8,783 nucleotides of DNA from Solirubrobacteraceae bacterium (GTDB lineage: Bacteria > Actinomycetota > Thermoleophilia > Solirubrobacterales > Solirubrobacteraceae), in NCBI GenBank assembly GCA_025928415.1, contig JAICJK010000070.1, positions 1-8,783 of the forward strand, read 5' to 3'. The notes beneath the pieces are model-generated. The model made no database searches and had not been told where the DNA came from. It saw only the letters and a program-made list of their open reading frames with translations. Shown here one piece after another: positions 1 through 6,877 of this stretch. Made by a program: the position numbers and the translations under genes. Within the stretch, counting starts at the first letter, position 1, and every line of letters starts with the position of its first letter.

Positions 1-39
1 CGCCGGCGCGCGGCCGGCGTGCGCCCCCGAGCTGCTGGC
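1..39 (+). repeat. 39-bp exact direct repeat, copy 1 (window edge)
   Basis: Bases 1-39 are identical to 364-402 and diverge at the next base (C at 40, G at 403). The offset of 363 bp is a multiple of three, so both copies encode the same peptide ([13 protein letters not shown]) in the M20 frame. Because this copy lies exactly at the window edge, a misjoined contig end is the first explanation. A real in-frame duplication is possible. Confidence 0.9.
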
Positions 40-1144
40 CACCCGGGCCGCCGCGCTGGGCCTCGAGCCCGCCGTGCGCGAGCACGACCTCGCCGCGCTG
101 CGCGCCGCTCCCGGCCATCCGGGCGAGGAGGCGCCCCGCAGCGAGCTGCTCGACCTGCGCGCGGTCCTGCCGGGCGCGCGCCCGGGCGCGCCGCGCCTGG
201 CGCTGTGCGGCCACGTCGACGTCGTGGATCCCGGGACCGTCGCGTGGCGCCACGGGACGCCGTGGTCGGGCGCCGTCGAGGACGGGCTGCTGTTCGGGCG
301 CGGCAGCGCCGACATGAAGGCCGGCGTCGTCGCGATCCTCCACACGCTCGGCGCGCTGCGCGCCGCCGGCGCGCGGCCGGCGTGCGCCCCCGAGCTGCTG
401 GCGGTCGGCTCGGAGGAGGACGGCGGGCTCGGGGCGTTCGCCGCGCTGCGCGCCGACGCCGCCTACGCCGGGTGCGTCATCACCGAGCCCACGGGCTTCG
501 ACGTGGTCTGCGCCCAGGCCGGCGCGCTCACCTTCACCGGCGTCGTCCACGGCCGCGCCGCGCACGCCGCCCAGCGGCTGGAGGGCGCCAGCGCGATCGA
601 CCGCTACCTGCCCGTCCACCGCGCGCTGCACGCGCTCGAGGCCGAGCGCAACCGCGACGTCGCCCATCCGCTCATGGCGCGCCTCGCGCTGCCCTACCCG
701 GTCAGCGTCGGCCGCGTGAGGGCGGGCACCTGGTCGAGCTCGGTCCCCGACCGCCTGGAGTTCGAGGGGCGCGCGCCCGTGCGCGTGGGGGAGACGGTCG
801 CCGCCGCCCGGGCCGCCGTGGAGAGCGCGGTGGCCGCCGCCGACGCCACCGCCGAGCTGGCCTGGACCGGCGGGCAGTTCGCCGCCGGCGAGACCGATCC
901 CGCGCACCCGCTGGTCGCGGCGACGTCCGCCGCGGTGCGGAGCGAGCGGGGGACGGGCGGCGGGCTCGCCGGCGTGCCGTGGGGCGCCGACCTGCGGCTG
1001 TTCGCCGCCCGCGGCGTCCCGACCGTCATGTGCGGGACCGAGGGGATCGACGTCAGCCATGCCGTCGACGAGCACGTCGCCGTCGACCAGGTCCTCGCCC
1101 TGGCGCGCGTGCTCGTGCGGCTGTGCTGCGCGTACGCGGGGTGA
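2..1144 (+). CDS. M20-family metallopeptidase / ArgE-DapE-like deacylase, 5'-truncated
   Basis: The frame is open from the window edge (380 residues visible, stop TGA at 1142-1144), so the true start lies upstream; a GTG at 74 is possible but would cut off residues that look like the normal N-terminal helix ([14 protein letters not shown]). M20 zinc-ligand motifs occur in order, numbered in the visible fragment: GHVDVV (His71), GRGSADMK (Asp104), GSEEDGG (Glu138/Glu139, general base and ligand), TEPT (Glu162) and SHAVDEHV (His353). The conserved His of the lid/dimerisation domain is in GRAAHAA (His188). Family members hydrolyse amide bonds of N-acyl amino acids or short peptides in the cytoplasm using two metal ions. 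ArgE, DapE, carboxypeptidase G2-like or another deacylase cannot be told apart here. No link to the leucine operon is evident. The first 13 residues are an exact DNA-level copy of an internal segment (364-402), so the extreme 5' end may be misassembled. Confidence 0.88.
   Translation, partial: AGARPACAPELLATRAAALGLEPAVREHDLAALRAAPGHPGEEAPRSELLDLRAVLPGARPGAPRLALCGHVDVVDPGTVAWRHGTPWSGAVEDGLLFGRGSADMKAGVVAILHTLGALRAAGARPACAPELLAVGSEEDGGLGAFAALRADAAYAGCVITEPTGFDVVCAQAGALTFTGVVHGRAAHAAQRLEGASAIDRYLPVHRALHALEAERNRDVAHPLMARLALPYPVSVGRVRAGTWSSSVPDRLEFEGRAPVRVGETVAAARAAVESAVAAADATAELAWTGGQFAAGETDPAHPLVAATSAAVRSERGTGGGLAGVPWGADLRLFAARGVPTVMCGTEGIDVSHAVDEHVAVDQVLALARVLVRLCCAYAG
364..402 (+). repeat. 39-bp exact direct repeat, copy 2 (inside M20 gene)
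   Basis: This is the internal copy of the window-edge repeat. It lies just before the catalytic GSEEDGG motif of the M20 gene, where family members carry a beta strand leading into the active-site glutamates. If both copies are real, recombination between them would delete 363 bp in frame, including the GHVDVV and DMK metal motifs. Confidence 0.9.
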
Positions 1145-1149
1145 CGCAG

Positions 1150-1167
1150 GCGCGCGCTCACGCGCGC
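1150..1167. terminator. hairpin between convergent genes
   Basis: A perfect inverted repeat GCGCGCG-CTCA-CGCGCGC (7-bp stem, 4-nt loop) sits six bases after the M20 stop codon and 12 bases from the stop of the opposing propeller gene. Its position suggests a shared bidirectional terminator. There is no T-tract on either side, so it is not a classical intrinsic terminator; hairpins without a T-tract are a known pattern in high-GC actinobacteria. Confidence 0.45.
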
Positions 1168-1179
1168 ATGCCCCCACGC

Positions 1180-2136
1180 TCACGCCACGCACGCGTCGTG
1201 CGCCGCGCGCGCGACGCGCACGCGGGCGAGCTGCGCGCCCCGCGTGTCCAGCACCGTGAGCGCGCCCGTGCCCAGCGACGGCGTGAGCACCCACCCGTAG
1301 GTGCGCTGCACGTTGTAGGAGCCCCGCGGCACGCGCAGGCGCCGGCGCACCCCGCCGGTGGCCCGCCCGTGCACCCGCACCGAGCCCTCCGCGCCGCTGG
1401 CCACGTAGGCCACGCCGGGCCCGAAGCTCACGTGCTGGGGCGCCGCGCCGGCCTCCAGCAGGGAGACCGGCGTACGGGCATCGCCCGCGAAGACGGCGAT
1501 CCGGGGCTCGCGGCCGGCGGTCACCCACACGCGGTCCCCGCGGGGCGAGAACGCCACGTCGTGGGCGAGGAACGGCGGCCGCACGCGCCCGGCCGGCCGC
1601 GGGCGCAGCGGGTCGCGGACGTCGAGGACGGCGATCTCGGCGGCGCTGGAGCCCAGCGAGACCCAGAGCACGTGCGCGCGCGGATGCAGCGACAGGTGGC
1701 GCGCGCCGTCCCCGACCGCCACGCGCCGCACCACGCGCCCGGCGACCAGGTCGACCACCGCGAGCTCGCCGTGGCCGCCGTCGCTGACGTAGGCCAGCCG
1801 TCCGCCCGGCGCCACGGCGGTGTAGCGCGGAGCGCCGAAGCCGCCCAGCACGCGCCGCACCCGCAGGGGCCGCCCCTCCACGAGCGAGATCGCGCCCGCG
1901 TCGGAGTGGGCGACGACCGCCCGGCCGCCGCCCGCCCGCTCGATGCTGCGCGGCCCTTCCAGCGTGCGCAGGCGCTGGATCACGCGCCGGCGCACCAGTG
2001 CGACCACCGCGACGTGCGCCTCGGTGTCCGCCGTCACCAGCGCGAGCGGCTCGGGCCGCGGGCGCCCCGGCGGGCGCCCGATGAGCACCGGCGCGGCGGC
2101 GAGGCCGAGCCCGAGGAACTCGCGGCGGTCGATCAT
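1180..2136 (-). CDS. predicted Tat-exported YVTN/YncE-like beta-propeller protein
   Basis: The protein has 318 residues. The N-terminus [18 protein letters not shown] has a twin-arginine motif (Arg4-Arg5, Phe7, Leu8) followed by a short hydrophobic stretch, indicating folded export by the Tat system; there is no lipobox cysteine. From about residue 30 to the end, blade-like repeats of 40-45 residues alternate strand pairs with turn motifs: [12 protein letters not shown] (109-120), [12 protein letters not shown] (151-162), [12 protein letters not shown] (197-208) and [10 protein letters not shown] (239-248), each followed by an I/V-x-V-x-D/H strand. This is typical of YVTN/YncE/lactonase-like propellers, probably six or seven blades. 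No enzymatic residues are recognised; ligand or partner binding outside the membrane is a reasonable guess. It is transcribed divergently from the XRE-cupin regulator and shares its upstream region. No clear Shine-Dalgarno precedes the ATG, which was chosen because it directly precedes the Tat signal. Confidence 0.78.
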   Translation of the reverse strand: MIDRREFLGLGLAAAPVLIGRPPGRPRPEPLALVTADTEAHVAVVALVRRRVIQRLRTLEGPRSIERAGGGRAVVAHSDAGAISLVEGRPLRVRRVLGGFGAPRYTAVAPGGRLAYVSDGGHGELAVVDLVAGRVVRRVAVGDGARHLSLHPRAHVLWVSLGSSAAEIAVLDVRDPLRPRPAGRVRPPFLAHDVAFSPRGDRVWVTAGREPRIAVFAGDARTPVSLLEAGAAPQHVSFGPGVAYVASGAEGSVRVHGRATGGVRRRLRVPRGSYNVQRTYGWVLTPSLGTGALTVLDTRGAQLARVRVARAAHDACVA

Positions 2137-2216
2137 GCAGTCGATACGCGCCCGGCGGACCGAGCGGTCCCGGCTGCGCTCCGCGCCGGCCGCGCCATGC
2201 CGTCACCGCGCGCCCC

Positions 2217-2248
2217 TTGCAAGACAGATGTACGTGATAACGTACAGT
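2217..2248 (+). promoter_or_regulatory. candidate promoter of the regulator-leu operon
   Basis: This is the most AT-rich stretch of the divergent intergenic region (2137-2254). A -35-like TTGCAA (2217-2222) is followed by two possible TAnnnT -10 hexamers, TAACGT (2238-2243, 15-bp spacer) and TACAGT (2243-2248, 20-bp spacer). TACAGT ends 6 nt before the ATG, the geometry of actinobacterial leaderless genes, where transcription starts at the A of the start codon. No Shine-Dalgarno is present between here and the ATG, which fits. Spacing to the -35 is not ideal for either choice. The rest of the intergenic region holds only a weak 5-bp hairpin (2157-2170). Confidence 0.45.
2229..2246. promoter_or_regulatory. 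palindromic operator, probably for the XRE-cupin regulator
   Basis: A perfect inverted repeat TGTACGT-GATA-ACGTACA (7-bp half-sites, 4-bp spacer, 18 bp in all) ends 8 bp before the regulator ATG and overlaps the candidate -10 region. It is AT-rich against its surroundings and lies exactly where an autoregulatory repressor would block transcription. Dimeric XRE proteins bind palindromes of this size. I infer it is the operator of the adjacent XRE-cupin protein, controlling the leu operon and possibly the divergent propeller gene. No second copy of the 18-mer was noticed in the window. Confidence 0.6.
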
Positions 2249-2254
2249 CGTCTC

Positions 2255-2842
2255 ATGGCGACCATCGACGAGTTCCAGGCCGCGATCCACATCGGTCCCC
2301 GCGTGCGCGCGCTGCGCGAGGCGATGGACCTCAGCCTGCGGGACCTCGCCGAGCGCTCCGGGGTCAGCGCGCCGATGCTCTCGCAGGTCGAGCGGGGCGA
2401 GACCAGCCCCACGCTGGCGATCGCCGGCCGCATCGCCCACGGCCTGGAGCTGCGCCTCAGCCAGCTCCTGCGCCTGGACGAGTCGGGCACGGTGTCGATC
2501 GTCCGCGCCGCCGAGCGGCGCCGTGGCGGCGGCGGCGGCCACGCGATCGAGATCCTCACGCCGCCGCTGCCCGGCCAGCGCTCGGAGCTCAGCCGCCACG
2601 TCCTGGCGCCCGGCGCGCAGACCGGCGGCCCCGGCGATCCGCCGATGCACGAGGCGGGCTCGCGCGAGGTCGCCCTCGTCGAGTACGGCGACGCCGTCCT
2701 CGACATCGACGGCGAGCGCCACGAGCTGCGAGCGGGGGACTGCGTCACCTTCGACGCCGACCTGCCCCACCACTTCGAGAACCCGAGCGGGAAGGAGACC
2801 GCCCTGCTGGCCATCGTGTCCGCAGGGCTGCGACGGTCATGA
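2255..2842 (+). CDS. XRE-family helix-turn-helix regulator with C-terminal cupin domain
   Basis: The protein has 195 residues in the common two-domain layout. Residues 15-70 form an HTH_3/XRE domain: [19 protein letters not shown], then the recognition region [20 protein letters not shown] (35-54). A glycine-rich linker (RRRGGGGG, 88-95) leads to a cupin domain (about 115-190) with [20 protein letters not shown] (143-162) and the C-terminal cupin strand DLPHHFENP (169-177). In this family the cupin senses a small molecule and changes DNA binding by the HTH; the ligand here is unknown. The open frame extends far upstream, but ATG 2255 is chosen because the HTH starts right behind it and it lies immediately after the operator-like palindrome. 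The stop overlaps the leuC start (ATGA at 2839-2842), implying co-transcription and translational coupling. The context suggests an autoregulated controller of leucine/isoleucine synthesis, by inference only. Confidence 0.88.
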   Translation: MATIDEFQAAIHIGPRVRALREAMDLSLRDLAERSGVSAPMLSQVERGETSPTLAIAGRIAHGLELRLSQLLRLDESGTVSIVRAAERRRGGGGGHAIEILTPPLPGQRSELSRHVLAPGAQTGGPGDPPMHEAGSREVALVEYGDAVLDIDGERHELRAGDCVTFDADLPHHFENPSGKETALLAIVSAGLRRS

Positions 2843-4197
2843 GCACGAACCCCAAGACGCTGTTCGACAAGATCTGGGCGGCCCACGAGGTGGCCGGGAA
2901 CCTGCTGTACATCGATCTGCACCTCGTGCACGAGGTGACCAGCCCGCAGGCCTTCGACGGGCTGCGGCTGGCCGGGCGCACGGTGCGCCGGCCCGACCGG
3001 ACGCTGGCCACGGCCGATCACAACGTGCCCACCGACGGGACGCCGGTCGCCGCGCGCATCCGCGACGAGCTCAGCCGCGTGCAGGTCCAGACGCTCGAGC
3101 GCAACTGCGCCGAGTTCGGGATCCCGGTCTACTCGCTGGGCTCCGACCGCCAGGGGATCGTGCACGTCATCGGCCCGGAGCTCGGCGTGACCCAGCCCGG
3201 CATGACGATCGTCTGCGGCGACAGCCACACCGCCACCCACGGGGCGTTCGGCGCGCTCGCCTTCGGGATCGGGACCAGCGAGGTCGAGCACGTGCTGGCC
3301 ACCCAGTGCCTGGTGCAGCACAAGCCGTCCTCGATGCGGATCTCCTACGCGGGCGAGCTCGGCTTCGGCGTCACCGCCAAGGACCTGATCCTCGCGACGA
3401 TCGGCCAGATGGGCGTCGACGGCGCGGCGGGCCACGTCGTGGAGTTCGCCGGCCCGGCCATCGAGGCGCTGTCGATGGAGGGGCGGATGACGATCTGCAA
3501 CATGACGATCGAGGGCGGTGGGCGGGCCGGGATGATCGCGCCGGACGCCACCACGCTCGAGTACCTGCGCGGGCGCCCGGCCGCTCCGGAGCAGCTCGAC
3601 ATCTCCGGCCTGCACACCGACGCGGGCGCCGCGTTCGACCGGGAGCTGACCGTCGACGCCGCCGCCCTGAGCCCGATGGTGTCCTGGGGCACGAACCCCG
3701 CGCAGGTCGCGCCGGTGACCGGCGCGGTCCCGGACCCCGGCTCCGACGGCGACGAGCGCGCGCTGGCCTACATGGACCTGCGGGCCGGGACGCCGATCGA
3801 GGAGATCAAGCTCGACCGCGTGTTCATCGGCTCGTGCACCAACTCGCGGATCGGCGACCTGCGCGCGGCCGCCGAGGTCGTCAAGGGCCGGAAGGTCTCC
3901 GGGGACCTCTACGCGATGGTCGTCCCGGGCTCGGTGCAGGTCAAGGCGCAGGCCGAGGCCGAGGGGCTCGACGAGGTCTTCCGGGCCGCGGGCTTCGACT
4001 GGCGCGGCGCGGGCTGCTCGATGTGCCTGGGAATGAACCCCGACACGCTGGCCCCGGGGGAGCGCTGCGCGTCGACGTCGAACCGCAACTTCGAGGGCCG
4101 CCAGGGTCGCGGCGGGCGCACCCACCTGGTCTCCCCGGAGATGGCCGCCGCGGCCGCGATCGCCGGGCACTTCGTCGACATCCGCGACTGGAGCTAG
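2839..4197 (+). CDS. leuC: 3-isopropylmalate dehydratase large subunit
   Basis: The protein has 452 residues, close to the usual 460-470. With LeuD it forms the cytoplasmic [4Fe-4S] hydro-lyase that isomerises 2-isopropylmalate to 3-isopropylmalate in leucine synthesis, and citramalate to beta-methylmalate where a citramalate route exists. The three cluster ligands are visible: Cys333 in FIGSCTNSR and Cys393/Cys396 in [13 protein letters not shown], with the 60- and 3-residue spacing of E. coli LeuC. Other signatures are [42 protein letters not shown] and [20 protein letters not shown]. The start is the ATG overlapping the regulator stop; only a weak AGGG lies upstream, so initiation is probably coupled to translation of the regulator. 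leuD follows after 11 bp. Function is secure; use on both substrates is inferred from the neighbouring cimA. Confidence 0.97.
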   Translation: MSTNPKTLFDKIWAAHEVAGNLLYIDLHLVHEVTSPQAFDGLRLAGRTVRRPDRTLATADHNVPTDGTPVAARIRDELSRVQVQTLERNCAEFGIPVYSLGSDRQGIVHVIGPELGVTQPGMTIVCGDSHTATHGAFGALAFGIGTSEVEHVLATQCLVQHKPSSMRISYAGELGFGVTAKDLILATIGQMGVDGAAGHVVEFAGPAIEALSMEGRMTICNMTIEGGGRAGMIAPDATTLEYLRGRPAAPEQLDISGLHTDAGAAFDRELTVDAAALSPMVSWGTNPAQVAPVTGAVPDPGSDGDERALAYMDLRAGTPIEEIKLDRVFIGSCTNSRIGDLRAAAEVVKGRKVSGDLYAMVVPGSVQVKAQAEAEGLDEVFRAAGFDWRGAGCSMCLGMNPDTLAPGERCASTSNRNFEGRQGRGGRTHLVSPEMAAAAAIAGHFVDIRDWS

Positions 4198-4208
4198 GAG
4201 CGCAGCCC

Positions 4209-4769
4209 ATGAAGGCCATCGAGACCATCACCGGGCCGGTGTCCGTGCTGGCGCGCGACGACGTCGACACCGACCAGATCATTCCCAAGCAGTTCCTCAA
4301 GCGGGTCGAGCGGACCGGCTTCGGGGAGTTCCTGTTCTTCGACTGGGCCAAGGAGGCCGACTGGGACCTGCCGCCCAACCAGATCCTCGTGACCGGCCGC
4401 AACTTCGGCTGCGGCTCCAGCCGCGAGCACGCCCCGTGGGCGCTGGAGGACTACGGCTTCCGGGCGATCATCGCCGAGAGCTTCGCCGACATCTTCCGCT
4501 CGAACTGCACGAAGATCGGCCTGCTGCCCGTCCAGCTCGACCGCGCTGCGGTGGAGGCCGTCGCCGAGGCCGGCCAGGCCCAGGTCGACCTCGCCGCCCA
4601 GGAGGTCCGCTGGCCGGGAGGGAGCGCCTCCTTCGCGATCGACCCGGAGATCAAGCACCGGCTGCTCGAGGGCCTGGACGACATCGCGCTGACCCTCAAG
4701 CAGGCCGACGCGATCGCCGCCTACGAGCGCGACGGCGAGCGCAGCGGCCCCTCCACGGTGGCCCTGTAG
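4209..4769 (+). CDS. leuD: 3-isopropylmalate dehydratase small subunit
   Basis: The protein has 186 residues, a normal length for the bacterial small subunit, which supplies the swivelling domain that completes the LeuC active site and sets substrate preference. Visible motifs are RDDVDTDQIIPKQFLK (16-31), GRNFGCGSSREHAPWAL (63-79, the substrate-recognition loop region) and AESFADIFRSNCTKIGLLPV (89-108). The Shine-Dalgarno AGGAG (4196-4200) overlaps the leuC stop codon and lies 8 nt before the ATG, which fixes the start. The leuB start follows the stop after two bases. Nothing is truncated or unusual. Confidence 0.97.
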   Translation: MKAIETITGPVSVLARDDVDTDQIIPKQFLKRVERTGFGEFLFFDWAKEADWDLPPNQILVTGRNFGCGSSREHAPWALEDYGFRAIIAESFADIFRSNCTKIGLLPVQLDRAAVEAVAEAGQAQVDLAAQEVRWPGGSASFAIDPEIKHRLLEGLDDIALTLKQADAIAAYERDGERSGPSTVAL

Positions 4770-4771
4770 CC

Positions 4772-5794
4772 GTGCCGCGCATCGTCACCCTGCCCGGGGA
4801 CGGCATCGGCCCGGAGGTCCTGGCCCCGGCGGTGGACCTGCTCCGGCGCCTCGTGCCCGCCGTCGAGGTCGAGGAGCACGTCTTCGGCGGCGCCTCGATC
4901 GACGCCCACGGGACCGCCCTGACCGACGACGTCCTGGCCGCCTGCCGGGGCGCCGACGCCGTCCTGCTCGCCGCGGTCGGCGGCCCGAAGTGGGACACCA
5001 CCGACCCGTCAAAGCCGCGCCCGGAGCAGGGCCTGCTCGGCCTGCGCAAGGAGCTCGGGCTGTTCGCCAACCTGCGGCCCGTACGCCCGATCCCCGCGCT
5101 GTACGACGCCAGTCCGCTCAAGCGCGAGCGCATCGAGGGCACCGACCTGCTCGTCGTCCGCGAGCTCACGGGCGGCATCTACTTCGGCGCGAAGACGCGG
5201 ACGGAGACCACCGCCTCGGACCTGTGCGCCTACTCCACGCAGGAGATCACGCGGATCGCCGAGGTCGCCTTCCGCGCCGCGCGCCGCAAGGTCACCAGCG
5301 TCGACAAGGCCAACGTCCTGGAGACCAGCCGCCTGTGGCGCGCGACGGTCACCGCGGTCGCCGCGGGCCACGACGTCCCGCTCGACCACCTGCTGGTCGA
5401 CAACGCCGCCATGCAGCTGGTGGCCAACCCCGCGGACTTCGACGTCATCGTCACCGAGAACATGTTCGGCGACATCCTCAGCGACGAGGCGGCGATGATC
5501 ACCGGCTCGATCGGGATGCTCCCGAGCGCCAGCCTCGGCGCCGACGGCGACCCCGGCGTCTTCGAGCCCGTGCACGGCTCGGCGCCGGACATCGCGGGCA
5601 CCGGCGCCGCCAACCCGCTCGCGATGTTCCTCAGCACGGCCCTGCTGCTGCGCCACGGCCTGTCTTTGGAAACCGAGGCCGCCGCGGTAGAGTCGGCGGT
5701 CGATGCGGCCCTGCGGGACGGGCTGCGCACCCGCGACCTCGGCGGCACCGCGAGCACGGCCGAGGCCACCCGAGCAGTGCTCGCGCACCTGTAG
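4772..5794 (+). CDS. leuB: 3-isopropylmalate dehydrogenase
   Basis: The protein has 340 residues and a GTG start two bases after the leuD stop, followed at once by the family N-terminus PRIVTLPGDGIGPEV. LeuB is a cytoplasmic, NAD- and divalent-metal-dependent beta-decarboxylating dehydrogenase that converts 3-isopropylmalate to 2-oxoisocaproate; in the citramalate route it also makes 2-oxobutyrate. Substrate and metal residues are in place: Arg92 and Arg102 (RKELGLFANLRPVR), Arg130 (VVRELTGG), Tyr137 (GIYFG), Lys179 (VDKANVLETSRLWR), Asp210 (VDNAAMQLV), and Asp234 and Asp238 (FGDILSDEA). The NAD loop HGSAPDIAGTGAANP (268-282) is also present. No clear Shine-Dalgarno is seen, so coupling to leuD is likely. 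The 3' end contains an unusually AT-rich run with rare codons (TCT TTG GAA, GTA) that reads like an internal promoter. Confidence 0.97.
   Translation: MPRIVTLPGDGIGPEVLAPAVDLLRRLVPAVEVEEHVFGGASIDAHGTALTDDVLAACRGADAVLLAAVGGPKWDTTDPSKPRPEQGLLGLRKELGLFANLRPVRPIPALYDASPLKRERIEGTDLLVVRELTGGIYFGAKTRTETTASDLCAYSTQEITRIAEVAFRAARRKVTSVDKANVLETSRLWRATVTAVAAGHDVPLDHLLVDNAAMQLVANPADFDVIVTENMFGDILSDEAAMITGSIGMLPSASLGADGDPGVFEPVHGSAPDIAGTGAANPLAMFLSTALLLRHGLSLETEAAAVESAVDAALRDGLRTRDLGGTASTAEATRAVLAHL
5666..5693 (+). promoter_or_regulatory. candidate internal promoter for ilvE-cimA, within leuB
   Basis: TTGGAA (5666-5671), a 16-bp spacer and TAGAGT (5688-5693) resemble a primary-sigma promoter, placed about 130 bp before the ilvE start. 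The match requires codons rare in this window (TTG, GAA and GTA in leuB codons 299-306) where synonymous GC-rich codons would serve. Such a promoter would let ilvE and cimA be expressed independently of the regulated upstream promoter. It is only a sequence resemblance. Confidence 0.35.
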
Positions 5795-5811
5795 GCGACC
5801 AAGGACGAGCG

Positions 5812-5817
5812 AAGGAG
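5812..5817 (+). promoter_or_regulatory. strong ribosome binding site deciding the ilvE start
   Basis: AAGGAG lies 8 nt before GTG 5826 and is the best Shine-Dalgarno in the window. It supports the GTG over in-frame upstream codons inside leuB, and suggests ilvE is translated independently of leuB despite the gap of only 31 bp. Confidence 0.8.
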
Positions 5818-5825
5818 TTTCTGAC

Positions 5826-6779
5826 GTGGAGCAAGCGGACCTCATCTGGCTGAACGGGGAGCTCGTCGCCTGGGAGGACGCGAAGGTCCACGTACTCACG
5901 CACGGCCTGCACTACGGCACCGGCGTCTTCGAGGGCATCCGCTGCTACGACACCGAGATCGGCCCGGCCGTCTTCCGCCACCAGGCCCACATGGACCGCC
6001 TGTTCAAGTCGGCGGAGCTGTACTACATGCCGATCCCGTTCGACCGGGAGCAGCTGCGCCAGGCGACGCTCGAGCTGATCGGGGCCAACGGCTTCCGCTC
6101 CTGCTACATCCGCCCGCTGGTCTACCGCGGCTACGGCACGATGGGCCTGTTCCCGCTCGACGCGCCGGTCGACGTCACGATCGCGACCTGGGAGTGGGCG
6201 GCCTACCTGGGGGAGGCGGGCAAGCGCGACGGCATCCGCGCGAAGGTCTCCTCGTGGCGGCGCATCAGCCCCGACTCGCTGATCCCGCACGCCAAGGCCT
6301 CGGGCCAGTACCTGAACTCGATCCTGGCCAAGATCGAGTCGCACAAGGCCGGCTACGAGGAGGCCATCCTCCTCGACGACCACGGCTACGTGTGCGAGGG
6401 CTCCGGCGAGAACATCTTCGTCGTGCGCGACGGCGTGATCGCCACTCCGCCGCAGACCGCGTCGATCCTCGACGGCATCAACCGCATGTCGGTCGTCCAG
6501 ATCGCCCGCGACCTCGGCTTCGAGGTGGCGGAGCGCAACCTCGCGCGCGCGGAGCTCTACCTGGCCGACGAGGTCTTCATGACCGGCACCGCGGCCGAGC
6601 TCGTCCCGGTGCGCGAGATCGACGACCACGCCATCGGCGACGGCAAGCCCGGCGAGATCAGCCGGGCGATCCAGGTCGCGTTCGACGACGCCCTGCACGG
6701 GCGCACCGAGCGCTACCGCGAGTGGCTCGACCCGGTGCCCGCGGCGGCCTACGCACGCTCGAGCACCCAGGTGGCATGA
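5826..6779 (+). CDS. ilvE: branched-chain amino acid aminotransferase
   Basis: The protein has 317 residues, typical of the class IV (fold type IV) PLP aminotransferases. It transfers the amino group between glutamate and the 2-oxo acids of leucine, isoleucine and valine in the cytoplasm, the last step of their synthesis. Motifs in order: LTHGLHYGTGVFEGIR (24-39), VFRHQAHMDRL (49-59, Arg51 near the PLP phosphate), the PLP lysine Lys157 in IPHAKASGQYLNS, CEGSGENIFVV (190-200, Glu191 contacting the PLP ring nitrogen) and FMTGTAAELVPV (251-262). The sequence continues as in the BCAT branch rather than D-amino-acid aminotransferase or aminodeoxychorismate lyase. The GTG start is set by AAGGAG. 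A four-base ATGA overlap at the stop opens a 15-codon ORF. Placement between leuB and cimA fits its role in finishing leucine and isoleucine. Confidence 0.94.
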   Translation: MEQADLIWLNGELVAWEDAKVHVLTHGLHYGTGVFEGIRCYDTEIGPAVFRHQAHMDRLFKSAELYYMPIPFDREQLRQATLELIGANGFRSCYIRPLVYRGYGTMGLFPLDAPVDVTIATWEWAAYLGEAGKRDGIRAKVSSWRRISPDSLIPHAKASGQYLNSILAKIESHKAGYEEAILLDDHGYVCEGSGENIFVVRDGVIATPPQTASILDGINRMSVVQIARDLGFEVAERNLARAELYLADEVFMTGTAAELVPVREIDDHAIGDGKPGEISRAIQVAFDDALHGRTERYREWLDPVPAAAYARSSTQVA

Positions 6780-6823
6780 CCGCGGCGGCGGGGCGGCGAA
6801 TCGGTGGGCGGCGCGGGCGCTGA
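6776..6823 (+). CDS. possible 15-residue leader ORF between ilvE and cimA
   Basis: An ATG overlapping the ilvE stop (ATGA at 6776-6779) opens a frame coding MTAAAGRRIGGRRGR and ending in TGA at 6821-6823. The frame runs through the whole left arm of the stem-loop before cimA and stops in its loop. The peptide is rich in arginine and has one isoleucine and no leucine or valine, so it is not a classical branched-chain attenuator peptide. It could act by ribosome position alone, or be a chance frame in GC-rich DNA. Confidence 0.25.
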   Translation: MTAAAGRRIGGRRGR

Positions 6824-6862
6824 CGCGCACGCGCCGCTGCTCGCACGACCGCCACCCACCGA
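6801..6862 (+). promoter_or_regulatory. stem-loop in the ilvE-cimA gap, possible translational control of cimA
   Basis: In the 98-bp gap, TCGGTGGG (6801-6808) is complementary to CCCACCGA (6855-6862), and directly inside it CGGCGCG (6809-6815) pairs with CGCGCCG (6830-6836), leaving a 14-nt loop and an 18-nt bulge on the right side. The 3' arm reaches the first two bases of GAGAGGA (6861-6867), the likely cimA Shine-Dalgarno, 10 nt before its ATG, so folding could limit access to it. No T-tract follows, so it is not an obvious terminator. GC-rich DNA yields such pairings easily. Confidence 0.35.
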
Positions 6863-6877
6863 GAGGATCCACCGTCC

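Noticed and set aside
2157..2170. GGACC-GAGC-GGTCC hairpin in the divergent intergenic region
   Set aside because: A 5-bp stem with no conserved context is expected by chance in such GC-rich DNA.
2133..2198. 21-residue minus-strand ORF overlapping the propeller start by ATGA
   Set aside because: The frame is short, the peptide is Arg/Ala-rich and there is no Shine-Dalgarno; chance frames of this size are common at this GC content.
19..2838. Plus-strand open frame running through the M20 and propeller genes into leuC (apparent 1392-codon protein)
   Set aside because: Stop codons are rare in GC-rich DNA. The translated part before 2839 is low-complexity Arg/Ala/Pro sequence with no domain, and the real genes in this stretch are in other frames.
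2203..4170. 655-codon open frame on the minus strand opposite leuC and the regulator
   Set aside because: It is antisense to clearly recognised LeuC and XRE-cupin coding sequence, and its composition (Arg, Gly, Asp, Val, His) is what the complement of high-GC codons gives.
5009..5899. Minus-strand open frame opposite leuB (296 codons)
   Set aside because: It is antisense to a complete LeuB with all catalytic residues and has no independent motif or start signal.
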